DNA from: Stutzerimonas stutzeri
GTDB lineage: Bacteria > Pseudomonadota > Gammaproteobacteria > Pseudomonadales > Pseudomonadaceae
Assembly (NCBI RefSeq): GCF_002909485.1
Contig: NZ_PPXG01000001.1
Span: forward strand, 558,001 to 622,000
Reading direction: 5' to 3'
DNA length: 64,000 nt
The notes under the pieces: generated by a model
Seen by the model: only the letters and a program-made list of their open reading frames with translations
What the model was told of the DNA's origin: nothing
Databases searched by the model: none
Shown here: positions 34,137 through 43,561 of the stretch, piece after piece
Numbering within the stretch: the first letter of the stretch is position 1
How the letters are laid out: the number at the start of each line of letters is the position of its first letter
Made by a program: the position numbers and the translations under genes

Positions 34137-35912
34137 ATGCAGAAGCAGCGTGCCCATATAGGGCATCACGGTCCGGAGTTGCTGGATGACGGAACTACCC
34201 GCTTCCGACTCTGGGCGCCCGATGCGCAAAACGTCAGTCTGATCGTTGTAGGCGCACAAACGCTGCCGATGACCGCAACAGAAGAAGGCTGGTACAGCAT
34301 CGACGCCCCGTATGGCGCCGGTACGTTGTATCGGTTCCTTATCGACGACGACCTGCATGTCCCTGACCCGGCCTCGCGCGCGCAGGCCGGCGACATTCAT
34401 GCACCGAGCCTGGTAGTCGACACTCACAACAATTACCTGTGGCGCAACACCCAGTGGCAAGGTCGTCCATGGCACGAGACCGTGCTGTACGAAATGCACG
34501 TCGGCCTTTATGGCGGCTTCGCAGCAATGGAACAGCATCTGGCTGATCTTGCCGATCTAGGCGTCACCGCAATCGAACTGATGCCCATCGCCGAGTTTCC
34601 CGGCGACCGCAACTGGGGTTACGACGGTGTACTGCCTTATGCGCCAGAGGCGGCCTATGGCAGCCCCGAAGAGCTCAAGCATCTCATCGATACTGCACAC
34701 GGGCTGGGCCTTATGGTCTTCCTCGACGTGGTCTACAACCACTTCGGCCCGGACGGCAATTATCTCGGCCGCTATGCCAAACACTTTTTCCGCCACGACC
34801 AGCAAACGCCGTGGGGCGACGGCATAGACTTCCGCCGCCGCGAAGTGCGCGATTTCTTTATCGACAACACGCTGATGTGGCTGATGGACTACCGCTTCGA
34901 CGGCCTGCGTTTCGATGCAGTGCATGCCATCCCCGATCGCAGCTTCCTGACTGAGCTTGCCGAGCGTGTGCACGCAACGGTAGAGCCCGGGCGTCATGCG
35001 CATCTGGTACTGGAGAACGAGGATAACCGCTCGACTCTGCTCACCCAGGGTTTCACTGCGCAGTGGAACGATGACGGCCATAACGTGCTGCACACCCTGC
35101 TGACCGATGAAAGCCAGGGCTACTACGCCGATTACAACCAGGACGCAACCGCCAAACTGGCGCGTTTTCTCGGCGAAGGCTTCATCTATCAGGGGCAGAA
35201 CAACCGCCGCGGCGAAGCTCGGGGCGAACCGAGCGGGCATCTCTCGCCGACATCATTCGTGCTGTTCCTGCAAAACCATGATCAGACCGGCAACCGAGCG
35301 TTCGGCGAACGCCTGGCCAGCCTTGCCGATCCGCAAGCACTGCGCGCGGCAACCGCGGTATTGCTGCTATCGCCCATGGTTCCACTATTGTTCATGGGCG
35401 AAGAATGGGGCTCGCGCCAGCCCTTCCTGTTCTTCACCAGCCATCACGGCGAGCTCGCCGATGCGGTGCGTGAAGGCCGCCGAAACGAATTCGCAGAGTT
35501 TGCCGAATTCGCCGACGAGGCCACGCGCGAACGGATTCCAGATCCGAACGCAGTGTCCACGTTCGAGGATTCGCGGCCGGACTTCGAAGCACGTCACCAG
35601 CCGGAACATGCCGAATGGCATGCGCTGTATCGCCAGCTGCTACGCATTCGCCATGCGGAGATCGTGCCGCGTCTGGCCGGCTCACAATTCCTCGATGCAC
35701 GCGTTCTGGCCGATGCGGCAGTGCTCGTTCACTGGCGATTAGCCGACGGCTGCCGGCTGCGGCTGGAGCTCAATCTTGGTGGGCAACCCGCACCACTTCC
35801 CGCCTCGTCCGCCACCGCCGAGCTGCTGTTCGCAAGCCGTGAGACGGTCGGCGACACGCATAACCAGTTGGCGCCTCGTATGGCCAAGCTGTATCTGGAG
35901 AAAGCCACATGA
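34137..35912 (+). CDS. treZ: Malto-oligosyltrehalose trehalohydrolase
   Basis: A 591-residue GH13 enzyme that releases trehalose from maltooligosyl-trehalose made by TreY. An N-terminal CBM48-like domain (RFRLWAPDAQNVSLIV) is followed by the catalytic barrel with GLRFDAVHAI (nucleophile Asp), LENEDNR (acid Glu) and FLQNHDQTGNRA. ATG 34137 lies 12 bp after glgA. A short in-frame duplication, EFAEFAEFADE, is seen near 450. The stop overlaps the malQ ATG by 4 bases. Confidence 0.94.
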   Translation: MQKQRAHIGHHGPELLDDGTTRFRLWAPDAQNVSLIVVGAQTLPMTATEEGWYSIDAPYGAGTLYRFLIDDDLHVPDPASRAQAGDIHAPSLVVDTHNNYLWRNTQWQGRPWHETVLYEMHVGLYGGFAAMEQHLADLADLGVTAIELMPIAEFPGDRNWGYDGVLPYAPEAAYGSPEELKHLIDTAHGLGLMVFLDVVYNHFGPDGNYLGRYAKHFFRHDQQTPWGDGIDFRRREVRDFFIDNTLMWLMDYRFDGLRFDAVHAIPDRSFLTELAERVHATVEPGRHAHLVLENEDNRSTLLTQGFTAQWNDDGHNVLHTLLTDESQGYYADYNQDATAKLARFLGEGFIYQGQNNRRGEARGEPSGHLSPTSFVLFLQNHDQTGNRAFGERLASLADPQALRAATAVLLLSPMVPLLFMGEEWGSRQPFLFFTSHHGELADAVREGRRNEFAEFAEFADEATRERIPDPNAVSTFEDSRPDFEARHQPEHAEWHALYRQLLRIRHAEIVPRLAGSQFLDARVLADAAVLVHWRLADGCRLRLELNLGGQPAPLPASSATAELLFASRETVGDTHNQLAPRMAKLYLEKAT

Positions 35913-37984
35913 GCGACGAATCCCTAATCCGCCTGGCAGAAGCCGCCGGGCTGTCCATCGACTGGATCGACGCCGATAACCGCGAGCAACGGGTCGAACC
36001 TGCTGTGCTGCGCGAGGTGCTAGCTTGCCTTGGGCTGGCCGCGGAAACCGACGAAGATATCGATGCCAGCCTGGAAATCCTTGCGCACAAGAACAACCAT
36101 GGCGGTGTCCCTCCGCTTCTGACATGCGACCAACATGCGGCATTGGACCTGGGTGGCTATTTTCCTCCGCTGAGTCGATTCCAGCTGACGTCGGAGGATG
36201 GCAACGTCCAGCACGGCATGCTCGATGAGCAGGCGCATTTGCCGGCTGTCGATACGCCCGGCTACTACCAGCTGACTATCGACAAATATCAGCTGACCAT
36301 CGCCATCGCTCCCTGCTCCTGCCCGACAGTTGCAGAAATCGCCGGTGCCGACGCCTGGGGCCTGACCGTGCAGCTATATGGCCTGCGCCGGGCCAACGAC
36401 GGCGGCCTTGGCGATACCCAGGCCCTGGAGACATTGGTGCGCAACGCGGCTACCCATGGCGCCGACGCGCTTGGCATCAGCCCGGTGCATGCCATGTTCG
36501 GTGCGCATATCAACCAGTACAGCCCGTACTCACCTTCCAGCCGGTTGTTCTTCAACGTGCTGCATGCGGCACCTGGCTCGATTCTGGGTGAGCGGCCACT
36601 GCGCCAGGCCATCGAAACCTGCGGGCTCGGCGAGGAGTTGCAGCGCCTGGAGCAACTCGATCTGATCGACTGGCCCGCAGTGGCTCAGTCGCGCCATCAG
36701 CTGTTGCGGCAGCTGTTCGACGATTTCAAAACGGGTGGCAATGCACTGCAGGCCGATTTCGACAGTTTTCGAGCAAGCGGCGGTGAGGCGCTGGAAAACC
36801 ACTGCCGCTTCGAAGCACTGCACACGCACCTTCGTGACGCGCAAGGCCACACGCAGCATTGGAACGATTGGCCGGAGGCTTACCGCACTCCTGAAAGCCC
36901 AGCAGTAGAAGCGTTCGCCCGTGAGCATGCCGACGAGGTTAGCTACCACGCCTTTGGCCAGTGGCTGATGGCCCGCGGCTTGGAGCGCGCCCAGGTCGCT
37001 GCGCGCAGCGCCGGGATGCGCATCGGCCTGATCTCGGACCTGGCAGTCGGTGCCGATGGCGGCGGTAGCCAAGCCTGGAGTCGGCAAGCCGAGCTGCTCG
37101 CTTCGCTCAGTGTCGGTGCACCGCCGGACGTCATGAACCGCGACGGGCAGAACTGGGGTATTTCCGCATTCTCGCCTTGGGGCCTTCGTCAGCATGGTTT
37201 CCGCGCCTACATCGAGATGCTACGCGCCAACCTTGCACACGCTGGCGGTATGCGTATCGACCATGTTCTGGGTCTGAAGCGGCTCTGGGTGATGCCTGCT
37301 GGAGCCAATCCGAAGCATGGCGTCTACCTCAATTTCCCGTTCGACGACATGTTGCGGTTGCTCTGTTTGGAAGCCTGGCGGCATCAGGCAGTGATTCTTG
37401 GTGAGGACCTCGGCACGATTCCCCCCGGTTTTCGTGACGTCCTTGCCGCGCGGGGCATTCTTGGCATGCGCGTACTGTTGTTCGAGCACCATGACGGAAA
37501 TTTCCAGCGCGCGGCGCAGTACCCCGCTCAGGCCTTGGCAACCAGCACCACGCATGACATTCCCACACTCGCGGGTTGGTGGCAGGGCCACGATATCGAC
37601 TGGCGCATCAAGGTCGGTCAGGTGCAGGAATCGGATCGCGAGCAGCAATGGAAGGCACGCGAGAAGGAACGTGCCGGACTGAACCAGGCCCTGTGCGAAG
37701 ACAGTGGCAAGAACCCAGGACACCTCCTAAGCGCCGAGCAGGCAGTCGATGCTGCTGTCTGCTTCCTTGCCCACACCCCCGCGCCGCTGGTGCTGCTGCC
37801 GGTCGAGGATGCACTCGGGCTGGAAGAGCAGACCAACATGCCCGGCATCGTTGAAACCCATCCCAACTGGCGTCGCCGTTACCCCGGCGACAGTGCAACG
37901 CTGCTTGATAGCCCGGCTAGCCGCCGGCGCCTGGAGTCATTTGCGCAAGCCCGCCGTAACCATCGTGGAGCTTCGCACCGATGA
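35909..37984 (+). CDS. malQ: 4-alpha-glucanotransferase (amylomaltase)
   Basis: A 691-residue GH77 disproportionating enzyme that moves glucan segments between maltooligosaccharides. Catalytic motifs: GGMRIDHVLGL (nucleophile), VILGEDLGTIPPGFRD (acid/base) and STTHDIPTLAGWW (transition-state Asp). A long N-terminal region (about 1-140) is typical of bacterial MalQ. It overlaps treZ and treY by 4 bases on each side, so stoichiometric coupled translation is likely. Confidence 0.94.
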   Translation: MSDESLIRLAEAAGLSIDWIDADNREQRVEPAVLREVLACLGLAAETDEDIDASLEILAHKNNHGGVPPLLTCDQHAALDLGGYFPPLSRFQLTSEDGNVQHGMLDEQAHLPAVDTPGYYQLTIDKYQLTIAIAPCSCPTVAEIAGADAWGLTVQLYGLRRANDGGLGDTQALETLVRNAATHGADALGISPVHAMFGAHINQYSPYSPSSRLFFNVLHAAPGSILGERPLRQAIETCGLGEELQRLEQLDLIDWPAVAQSRHQLLRQLFDDFKTGGNALQADFDSFRASGGEALENHCRFEALHTHLRDAQGHTQHWNDWPEAYRTPESPAVEAFAREHADEVSYHAFGQWLMARGLERAQVAARSAGMRIGLISDLAVGADGGGSQAWSRQAELLASLSVGAPPDVMNRDGQNWGISAFSPWGLRQHGFRAYIEMLRANLAHAGGMRIDHVLGLKRLWVMPAGANPKHGVYLNFPFDDMLRLLCLEAWRHQAVILGEDLGTIPPGFRDVLAARGILGMRVLLFEHHDGNFQRAAQYPAQALATSTTHDIPTLAGWWQGHDIDWRIKVGQVQESDREQQWKAREKERAGLNQALCEDSGKNPGHLLSAEQAVDAAVCFLAHTPAPLVLLPVEDALGLEEQTNMPGIVETHPNWRRRYPGDSATLLDSPASRRRLESFAQARRNHRGASHR

Positions 37985-40794
37985 AAGCCCTTACCGCAAC
38001 GCTGCGACTGCAATTTCACCGCGATTTCACTCTCGACGATGCCACCGCGCTGGTGGACTACTTCGCCGAACTTGGCATCAGCCACATTTATGCATCGCCG
38101 CTGCTGACCGCACGCCCCGGCTCGATGCACGGCTACGACGTGATCGACCCCACCCGCATCAACCCGGAGCTGGGTGGCGAACCCGCGCTGCAGCGCCTCG
38201 TCGACGCTTTGCGCGCAAAAGGCATGGGGCTGATCCTCGATATCGTCTCCAATCACATGGCCGTCGGCGGCGCCGGCAATGCCTGGTGGCTCGACGTGCT
38301 CGAATGGGGCCGCCGCAGCCCCTACGCACAGTTCTTCGATATCGAATGGAATTCACCCGACCCGCTGCTTGAAGGCCAGTTACTGGTGCCTTTCCTCGGT
38401 AGCGACTACGGCGAGGCATTGCAGCAAGGCACCATCAAGCTGCGCCTGGATATCGACAACGGCTCGCTATACGCCGAGCACTACGAGCATCGCTTCCCGA
38501 TTACCCCGCCGAGCTACGGCGAGGTGTTGCGCACGGCCGATCATCCGCAGCTGCGATCTCTGGCACAGCATTTCGACGCACTGAAAACGGAACCGGCGCC
38601 CTACCAGGCTGCTCGCCTGCTGCGCGCGGAGCTGGCCCAACAGCTGGAAGACGCCAGCACCCGACAAGCGCTGGAGCAGGCGTTGAGCAGTTACGACTCC
38701 ACGACCGAAGATGGCTTCCGTCGCCTGCACAGCCTGCTCGAACGACAGCATTACCGGTTGGCCAGCTGGCGGACCGCTGGCGATGACATCAACTGGCGGC
38801 GCTTCTTCGACATCAACGAGTTAGGAGGCCTACGCGTCGAGCGTCCGGTGGTGTTCGAGGAAACCCACGCAAAGATCTTCGAGCTGATCGGCGACGGGCT
38901 GGTGGACGGCCTGCGCATCGACCATATCGACGGCCTGGCTGATCCGCGCGGCTATTGCCGACGCCTGCGTCGGCGAGTCGACCGGCTGAACGCCGGGCGC
39001 CCAGCGGACGCCGTGCAGGATCATGTGCCGATCTATGTCGAGAAGATCCTCGCCGGTGGTGAGCGCCTGCACGATGACTGGGGCGTGGATGGCACCACCG
39101 GTTACGAGTTCATGAACCAGGTGTCGCTGCTGCAGCACGATCCAGCTGGTGAAGCAGTGCTGTGCGAACTATGGAGTGAAACCAGCGGACGCACCACCGA
39201 CTTCCTGGAAGAAGCCCGACAAGCACGCCAACTGGTACTGACCGGCCCACTGGCCGGAGACTTCGAAACCGTCGCCCAAGCCTTGCTTCAGGTTGCGCGC
39301 GGCGATGTGATGACCCGCGACATCACCCTCGGCGCGATCCGCCGGGCATTGTTGGAGCTGATTATCCACTTCCCGGTGTATCGCACCTACATTGCTACGC
39401 CAGGTCGTCGCGAGGCCGATGAGCCGTTCTTCCAGCAGGCCCTGGAGGGCGCGCGCACAACGCTGGGCGAAGCGGATTGGCCGCTGCTCGATCAGCTGCA
39501 ACGGTGGCTCGGCGGCGAAAGCCTGCGCAAACTACCGCGCGGGCCGTTGCGCAAGCTGCGTCGTTATGCCTGCACACGCTTCCAACAGCTGACTTCGCCG
39601 GCTGCAGCCAAGGCCGTGGAGGACACCGCCTGCTATCGCTCGGGCGTGCTGTTGTCGCGCAATGACGTCGGTTTCGATCCGCAGCACTTCAGCGCACCCC
39701 TGCAAGCCTTTCACGACGAGTGCTCGCAGCGGGCCGAGCATTTCCCGCTCAACCTGCTGACCACCGCTACCCATGACCATAAGCGGGGTGAAGACACCCG
39801 TGCGCGATTGGCTGTAATCAGCGAGCGCGCCGAGTGGTTCGCCGCCAAGGTCCGGCATTGGCGAGACCTGGCAGGCAGTGCCGTGCAACAGCTGGACGAC
39901 GGACCTGCGCCCTCTCCCGCCGATGAGCTGATGCTCTTTCAAATTCTGCTTGGCAGCTGGCCACTCGATCTGCGCGCCGATGATACGGCGGCGATGGAGC
40001 AGTACTGCGCTCGTATCAAGCAATGGCAGGAAAAAGCCGTCCGTGAAGCCAAGTTGCGTACCACTTGGAGCGATCCCAACAGCGATTACGAAGGGGCATG
40101 CCGTGGGTACGTCGAAGCGCTGCTGCTTGGTAGTCAGGGCGCACCACTACGGAACGAAATTGCATCGGCAGCTGCCGACTTGGCACCCGCCGGTGCGCTG
40201 AATGGCCTGGTTCAAAGTCTACTGCGCATGACCACGCCCGGCGTACCCGACCTCTATCAGGGCACCGAGTACTGGGATTACAGCCTGGTCGATCCAGATA
40301 ACCGGCGCCCGGTGGATTTCACTGCCCGCCAGGCCAGCCTCGATGACGCCGCCACAGCTGACCAGCTTCTGCAAAGCTGGCACGACGGTCGCATCAAACA
40401 GGCATTGATCAGCCGCACACTGCAGCTACGTCGCCGCCACCCGCGTCTATTCAGCGAGGGCCGTTATCTGCCGTTAGCCGTAAGCGGTGAACAAGCGCAG
40501 CACCTGCTCGCCTTCGCACGCGAGCTGGAGGGCGAATGGCTGGTCGTGGTGGTACCGCGCTTGGCAGCAGCGCTATTGGGCGATAGCGACGTACCGAGGG
40601 TGCCAGCACAACGCTGGGGCGACACACGGATCGCCTTGCCCGAGGCGCTGGACGGTAGTGAGTTCGAGCGACTTTTCGACGGCGGGACAGTCACATCCCA
40701 ACAAGCCAGCCTTGAGGCTGCGCACGTTCTGGATCGGCTGTCGGTGGCCGTCCTGCATACGTTTACCAAAGCAACAGGAGAATCCCAACAATGA
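37981..40794 (+). CDS. treY: Malto-oligosyltrehalose synthase
   Basis: A 937-residue GH13 enzyme that isomerises the reducing end of maltooligosaccharides to a trehalosyl group. Family landmarks: LRLQFHRDFTLDDATALVDYFAELGISHIYASP at the N-terminus, ILDIVSNHMAV, DGLRIDHIDGLADPRGYCRRL (nucleophile), YVEKILAGGERL (acid Glu) and TATHDHKRGEDTRARL. It is longer than typical bacterial TreY (700-850). Starts 4 bases before the malQ stop and ends 4 bases into the DUF2934 gene. Confidence 0.94.
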   Translation: MKALTATLRLQFHRDFTLDDATALVDYFAELGISHIYASPLLTARPGSMHGYDVIDPTRINPELGGEPALQRLVDALRAKGMGLILDIVSNHMAVGGAGNAWWLDVLEWGRRSPYAQFFDIEWNSPDPLLEGQLLVPFLGSDYGEALQQGTIKLRLDIDNGSLYAEHYEHRFPITPPSYGEVLRTADHPQLRSLAQHFDALKTEPAPYQAARLLRAELAQQLEDASTRQALEQALSSYDSTTEDGFRRLHSLLERQHYRLASWRTAGDDINWRRFFDINELGGLRVERPVVFEETHAKIFELIGDGLVDGLRIDHIDGLADPRGYCRRLRRRVDRLNAGRPADAVQDHVPIYVEKILAGGERLHDDWGVDGTTGYEFMNQVSLLQHDPAGEAVLCELWSETSGRTTDFLEEARQARQLVLTGPLAGDFETVAQALLQVARGDVMTRDITLGAIRRALLELIIHFPVYRTYIATPGRREADEPFFQQALEGARTTLGEADWPLLDQLQRWLGGESLRKLPRGPLRKLRRYACTRFQQLTSPAAAKAVEDTACYRSGVLLSRNDVGFDPQHFSAPLQAFHDECSQRAEHFPLNLLTTATHDHKRGEDTRARLAVISERAEWFAAKVRHWRDLAGSAVQQLDDGPAPSPADELMLFQILLGSWPLDLRADDTAAMEQYCARIKQWQEKAVREAKLRTTWSDPNSDYEGACRGYVEALLLGSQGAPLRNEIASAAADLAPAGALNGLVQSLLRMTTPGVPDLYQGTEYWDYSLVDPDNRRPVDFTARQASLDDAATADQLLQSWHDGRIKQALISRTLQLRRRHPRLFSEGRYLPLAVSGEQAQHLLAFARELEGEWLVVVVPRLAAALLGDSDVPRVPAQRWGDTRIALPEALDGSEFERLFDGGTVTSQQASLEAAHVLDRLSVAVLHTFTKATGESQQ

Positions 40795-41123
40795 GTTCAG
40801 AAGAGCAACGTATCCGAGAGTTCGCTTACCAAATCTGGCAATCCGAGGGTTGCCCGGAAGGCGAAGAAGAGCGCCATTGGGCGATGGCCCGCAAGCTGGT
40901 CGAGGCCGAATATGGTGCCGCGACGGCCAAGCCCGCCAGCCGTCCGCGCAAGGCTGCTACCAAACCCACCGACGCAACACCCAAAGCCGAGGCCAAAGAG
41001 GCACCTGCCGCCAAGCCCCGCACCAGCCGTGCTGCACCGAAGGCCGGCACTGATGCCAAGGCAGGTACACCCGAAGCCATCAAGAAGACACGCGCCCCGC
41101 GTGCTAAGAAGAAAGAAAGCTGA
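40791..41123 (+). CDS. DUF2934 protein with histone-H1-like Lys/Ala/Pro tail
   Basis: A 110-residue protein. Residues 1-42 are a DUF2934 domain (RIREFAYQIWQSEGCPEGEEERHWAMARKLVE), a short helical motif of unknown role. Residues 43-110 are a low-complexity basic tail of Lys, Ala, Pro, Thr and Arg (for example KAATKPTDATPK, TRAPRAKKKES), like AlgP/histone H1 tails and likely to bind nucleic acid (inference). ATG 40791 overlaps the treY stop by 4 bases, so it is made with trehalose enzymes. It matches PA2161 by position and type (from memory). Confidence 0.85.
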   Translation: MSSEEQRIREFAYQIWQSEGCPEGEEERHWAMARKLVEAEYGAATAKPASRPRKAATKPTDATPKAEAKEAPAAKPRTSRAAPKAGTDAKAGTPEAIKKTRAPRAKKKES

Positions 41124-41221
41124 CCGGCGGCAAGCATCTTGTCGGCGTTGGATCGGTCGAATGACCGTCCGCGCCGACACTCGTATCGGCACGCCTTGCA
41201 GAATCCGCCCATGGAGATTTC

Positions 41222-43372
41222 ATGAGTAAGAAAAAGCCCCAAGCGCCACAGGTCACTTCCCCCTCCAGGATTCGTGAAGGCTCGCCCTTCCCTCTCGGGG
41301 CAACCTGGGACGGTCTGGGTGTGAATTTCGCCATTTTCTCCGCCCACGCCACCAAGGTGGAGCTGTGCCTGTTCGACCCCAGTGGGGAAATCGAGCTCGA
41401 GCGTATCGAGCTGCCTGAGTACACCGATGAGATCTGGCACGGTTACCTGCCGGATGCGCATCCTGGCCAGATATACGGGTATCGCGTACATGGCCCGTAC
41501 GATCCGGAAAATGGCCATCGTTTCAACCCCAACAAACTGCTGATCGATCCCTACGCCAAGCAATTGGTGGGCGAGCTGAAATGGTCCGAAGCCCTGTTCG
41601 GCTACACCATTGGCCACCCTGATGGCGATCTCAGCTTCGATGAGCGCGACAGCGCGCCATTCGTGCCCAAGTGCAAAATCATCGACCCGGCATTCACCTG
41701 GGGTCGCGATCATCCGGTGCAGGTGCCATGGGACCAGACGATCATCTATGAGACCCATGTGCGTGGGTTCACCATGGAGCATCCGGCCGTTGCGAATGAC
41801 GTACGCGGTACGTTTGCCGGATTCAAGACCCCGGAAGTGATCGACTACATCCGCAAGCTCGGTGTTTCGTCGATCGAGTTCCTGCCGATCCATGCCTTCG
41901 TTCAGGACCAGCACTTGCTGGAGAAAGGCATGGCCAACTACTGGGGTTACAACAGCATCGCGTTCTTCGCGCCGCATCCCAAGTATCTGGCCAGCGGCAA
42001 GATCACCGAGTTCAAGGAGATGGTCGCGCACCTGCACAACGCCGACCTCGAGGTCATTCTCGATGTGGTCTACAACCACACCGCCGAAGGCAACGAGCGT
42101 GGCCCGACCCTGTCGATGCGCGGCATCGACAACGCCTCCTACTATCGCCTGATGCCGGACGACAAGCGCTACTACATCAACGATTCGGGCACCGGCAACA
42201 CGCTGGACATGAGCCACCCCTGCGTACTGCAGATGGTCACCGACTCGCTGCGTTACTGGGCCACCGAGATGCATGTGGATGGCTTCCGCTTCGATCTGGC
42301 GACCATTCTCGGCCGTGAGCACGATGGTTTTGACGAGCGCCATGGCTTCCTCGTCGCCTGTCGCCAGGACCCGGTGCTGGCCAAGACCAAGCTGATTTCC
42401 GAGCCCTGGGACTGTGGCCCCGGCGGTTATCAGGTCGGGGGCTTCCCGCCCGGCTGGGCGGAATGGAACGACCAGTTCCGTGACACCACGCGCGCCTTCT
42501 GGAAAGGCGATGACGGACAGCTCGCCGACTTCGCCAGTCGCCTGACTGGCTCTGGCGATCTGTTCAACCAGCGGGGACGGCGGCCGTTCAGCTCGATCAA
42601 CTTCATCACCGCCCATGATGGCTTCACCCTCAAGGACCTGGTGTCCTATAACGAGAAGCACAACAAGGACAACGACGAGGGCAATCGCGACGGCAGTGAC
42701 AACAACCTGTCATGGAACTGTGGCGTCGAGGGCCCCAGCGACGACCCGGAGATTATCGATCTGCGTTATCGGCAGATGCGAAACTTCCTCGCCACGCTAC
42801 TGTTCTCACAAGGCACGCCGATGATCGTCGCCGGCGACGAGTTTGCTCGCACACAGCACGGCAACAACAACGCCTATTGCCAGGACGGCCCGATCGGCTG
42901 GGTCAACTGGGACATCAGCGAGGACAGCTACGGCCTGCTGGGCTTCACCCGCAAGCTCATCCGTCTGCGGCAGCGCTACCCGATGCTGCGCCGCAGCCGC
43001 TTCCTGGTTGGCGCCTACAACGAAGAGCTGGGTGTAAAGGATGTGACCTGGCTGGCGCCAAATGCCGAGGAGCTGTCCATCGAGCAGTGGGAAGACGCGC
43101 ACAACCGTTGCATGGGCATGCTGCTGGACGGGCGTGCTCAGCCAACGGGAATCAAGCGCGCGGGGTCCGACGCTACCTTGCTGCTGATCGTCAATGCCCA
43201 CCACGACCTGGTGAATTTCACGCTGCCGGAAGTGCCGCAAGGCATCTACTGGAACCGCTTGATCGACACCAACCACCCAACCGCGCGGCCCGAGCGTTTC
43301 GACTTCAATGATGAATACGCCGTAACCGGGCGATCCTTGCTACTGCTTGAGTTGATCAAGTCGGAAGAATGA
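41222..43372 (+). CDS. glgX: Glycogen debranching enzyme (isoamylase type)
   Basis: A 716-residue GH13 enzyme that cleaves alpha-1,6 branches of limit glucan to release maltooligosaccharides, feeding MalQ and TreY. CBM48 at about 20-120 (PLGATWDGLGVNFAIFSAHATKVELCLFD), then IYETHVRGFT, VILDVVYNHTAEGNE, VDGFRFDLATILGRE (nucleophile), LISEPWDCGPGGYQVG (acid) and FITAHDGFTLKDLVSYNEKHN. Own ribosome site (GGAG) 98 bp after the DUF2934 stop. The gap has only a small hairpin (GGTC-GAAT-GACC), so it may still be in the operon. Confidence 0.95.
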   Translation: MSKKKPQAPQVTSPSRIREGSPFPLGATWDGLGVNFAIFSAHATKVELCLFDPSGEIELERIELPEYTDEIWHGYLPDAHPGQIYGYRVHGPYDPENGHRFNPNKLLIDPYAKQLVGELKWSEALFGYTIGHPDGDLSFDERDSAPFVPKCKIIDPAFTWGRDHPVQVPWDQTIIYETHVRGFTMEHPAVANDVRGTFAGFKTPEVIDYIRKLGVSSIEFLPIHAFVQDQHLLEKGMANYWGYNSIAFFAPHPKYLASGKITEFKEMVAHLHNADLEVILDVVYNHTAEGNERGPTLSMRGIDNASYYRLMPDDKRYYINDSGTGNTLDMSHPCVLQMVTDSLRYWATEMHVDGFRFDLATILGREHDGFDERHGFLVACRQDPVLAKTKLISEPWDCGPGGYQVGGFPPGWAEWNDQFRDTTRAFWKGDDGQLADFASRLTGSGDLFNQRGRRPFSSINFITAHDGFTLKDLVSYNEKHNKDNDEGNRDGSDNNLSWNCGVEGPSDDPEIIDLRYRQMRNFLATLLFSQGTPMIVAGDEFARTQHGNNNAYCQDGPIGWVNWDISEDSYGLLGFTRKLIRLRQRYPMLRRSRFLVGAYNEELGVKDVTWLAPNAEELSIEQWEDAHNRCMGMLLDGRAQPTGIKRAGSDATLLLIVNAHHDLVNFTLPEVPQGIYWNRLIDTNHPTARPERFDFNDEYAVTGRSLLLLELIKSEE

Positions 43373-43429
43373 CCTGATCGAACACCCGCGCCCGGTGCAA
43401 TGCCGCGGTGCGGGATGGTGGCTTCTCGC

Positions 43430-43464
43430 AAAAAAAGACACGCGGCGGTGAACCTCGGCGCGTG
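43430..43464 (-). terminator. Minus-strand terminator-like hairpin with T-run
   Basis: Read on the minus strand, CACGCG, a 14-base loop and CGCGTG (43464-43439) are followed at once by TC and seven T. No minus-strand gene ends here (glgX and the M23 gene are both plus), so it would stop antisense transcription or be fortuitous. Confidence 0.35.
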
Positions 43465-43561
43465 ACTCAAGTCCCAAAACCAGCGCGGCCCCTTAATCAA
43501 CCAACGGATTCGTTCTGCTCGTCGCCGGCAGCCCTGTCTTTTCCGTGATGGATCACACGTC

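Noticed and set aside
40826..42661. 611-codon minus-strand frame opposite DUF2934 and glgX
   Set aside because: It spans two real plus-strand genes and the gap between them; a product of codon bias.
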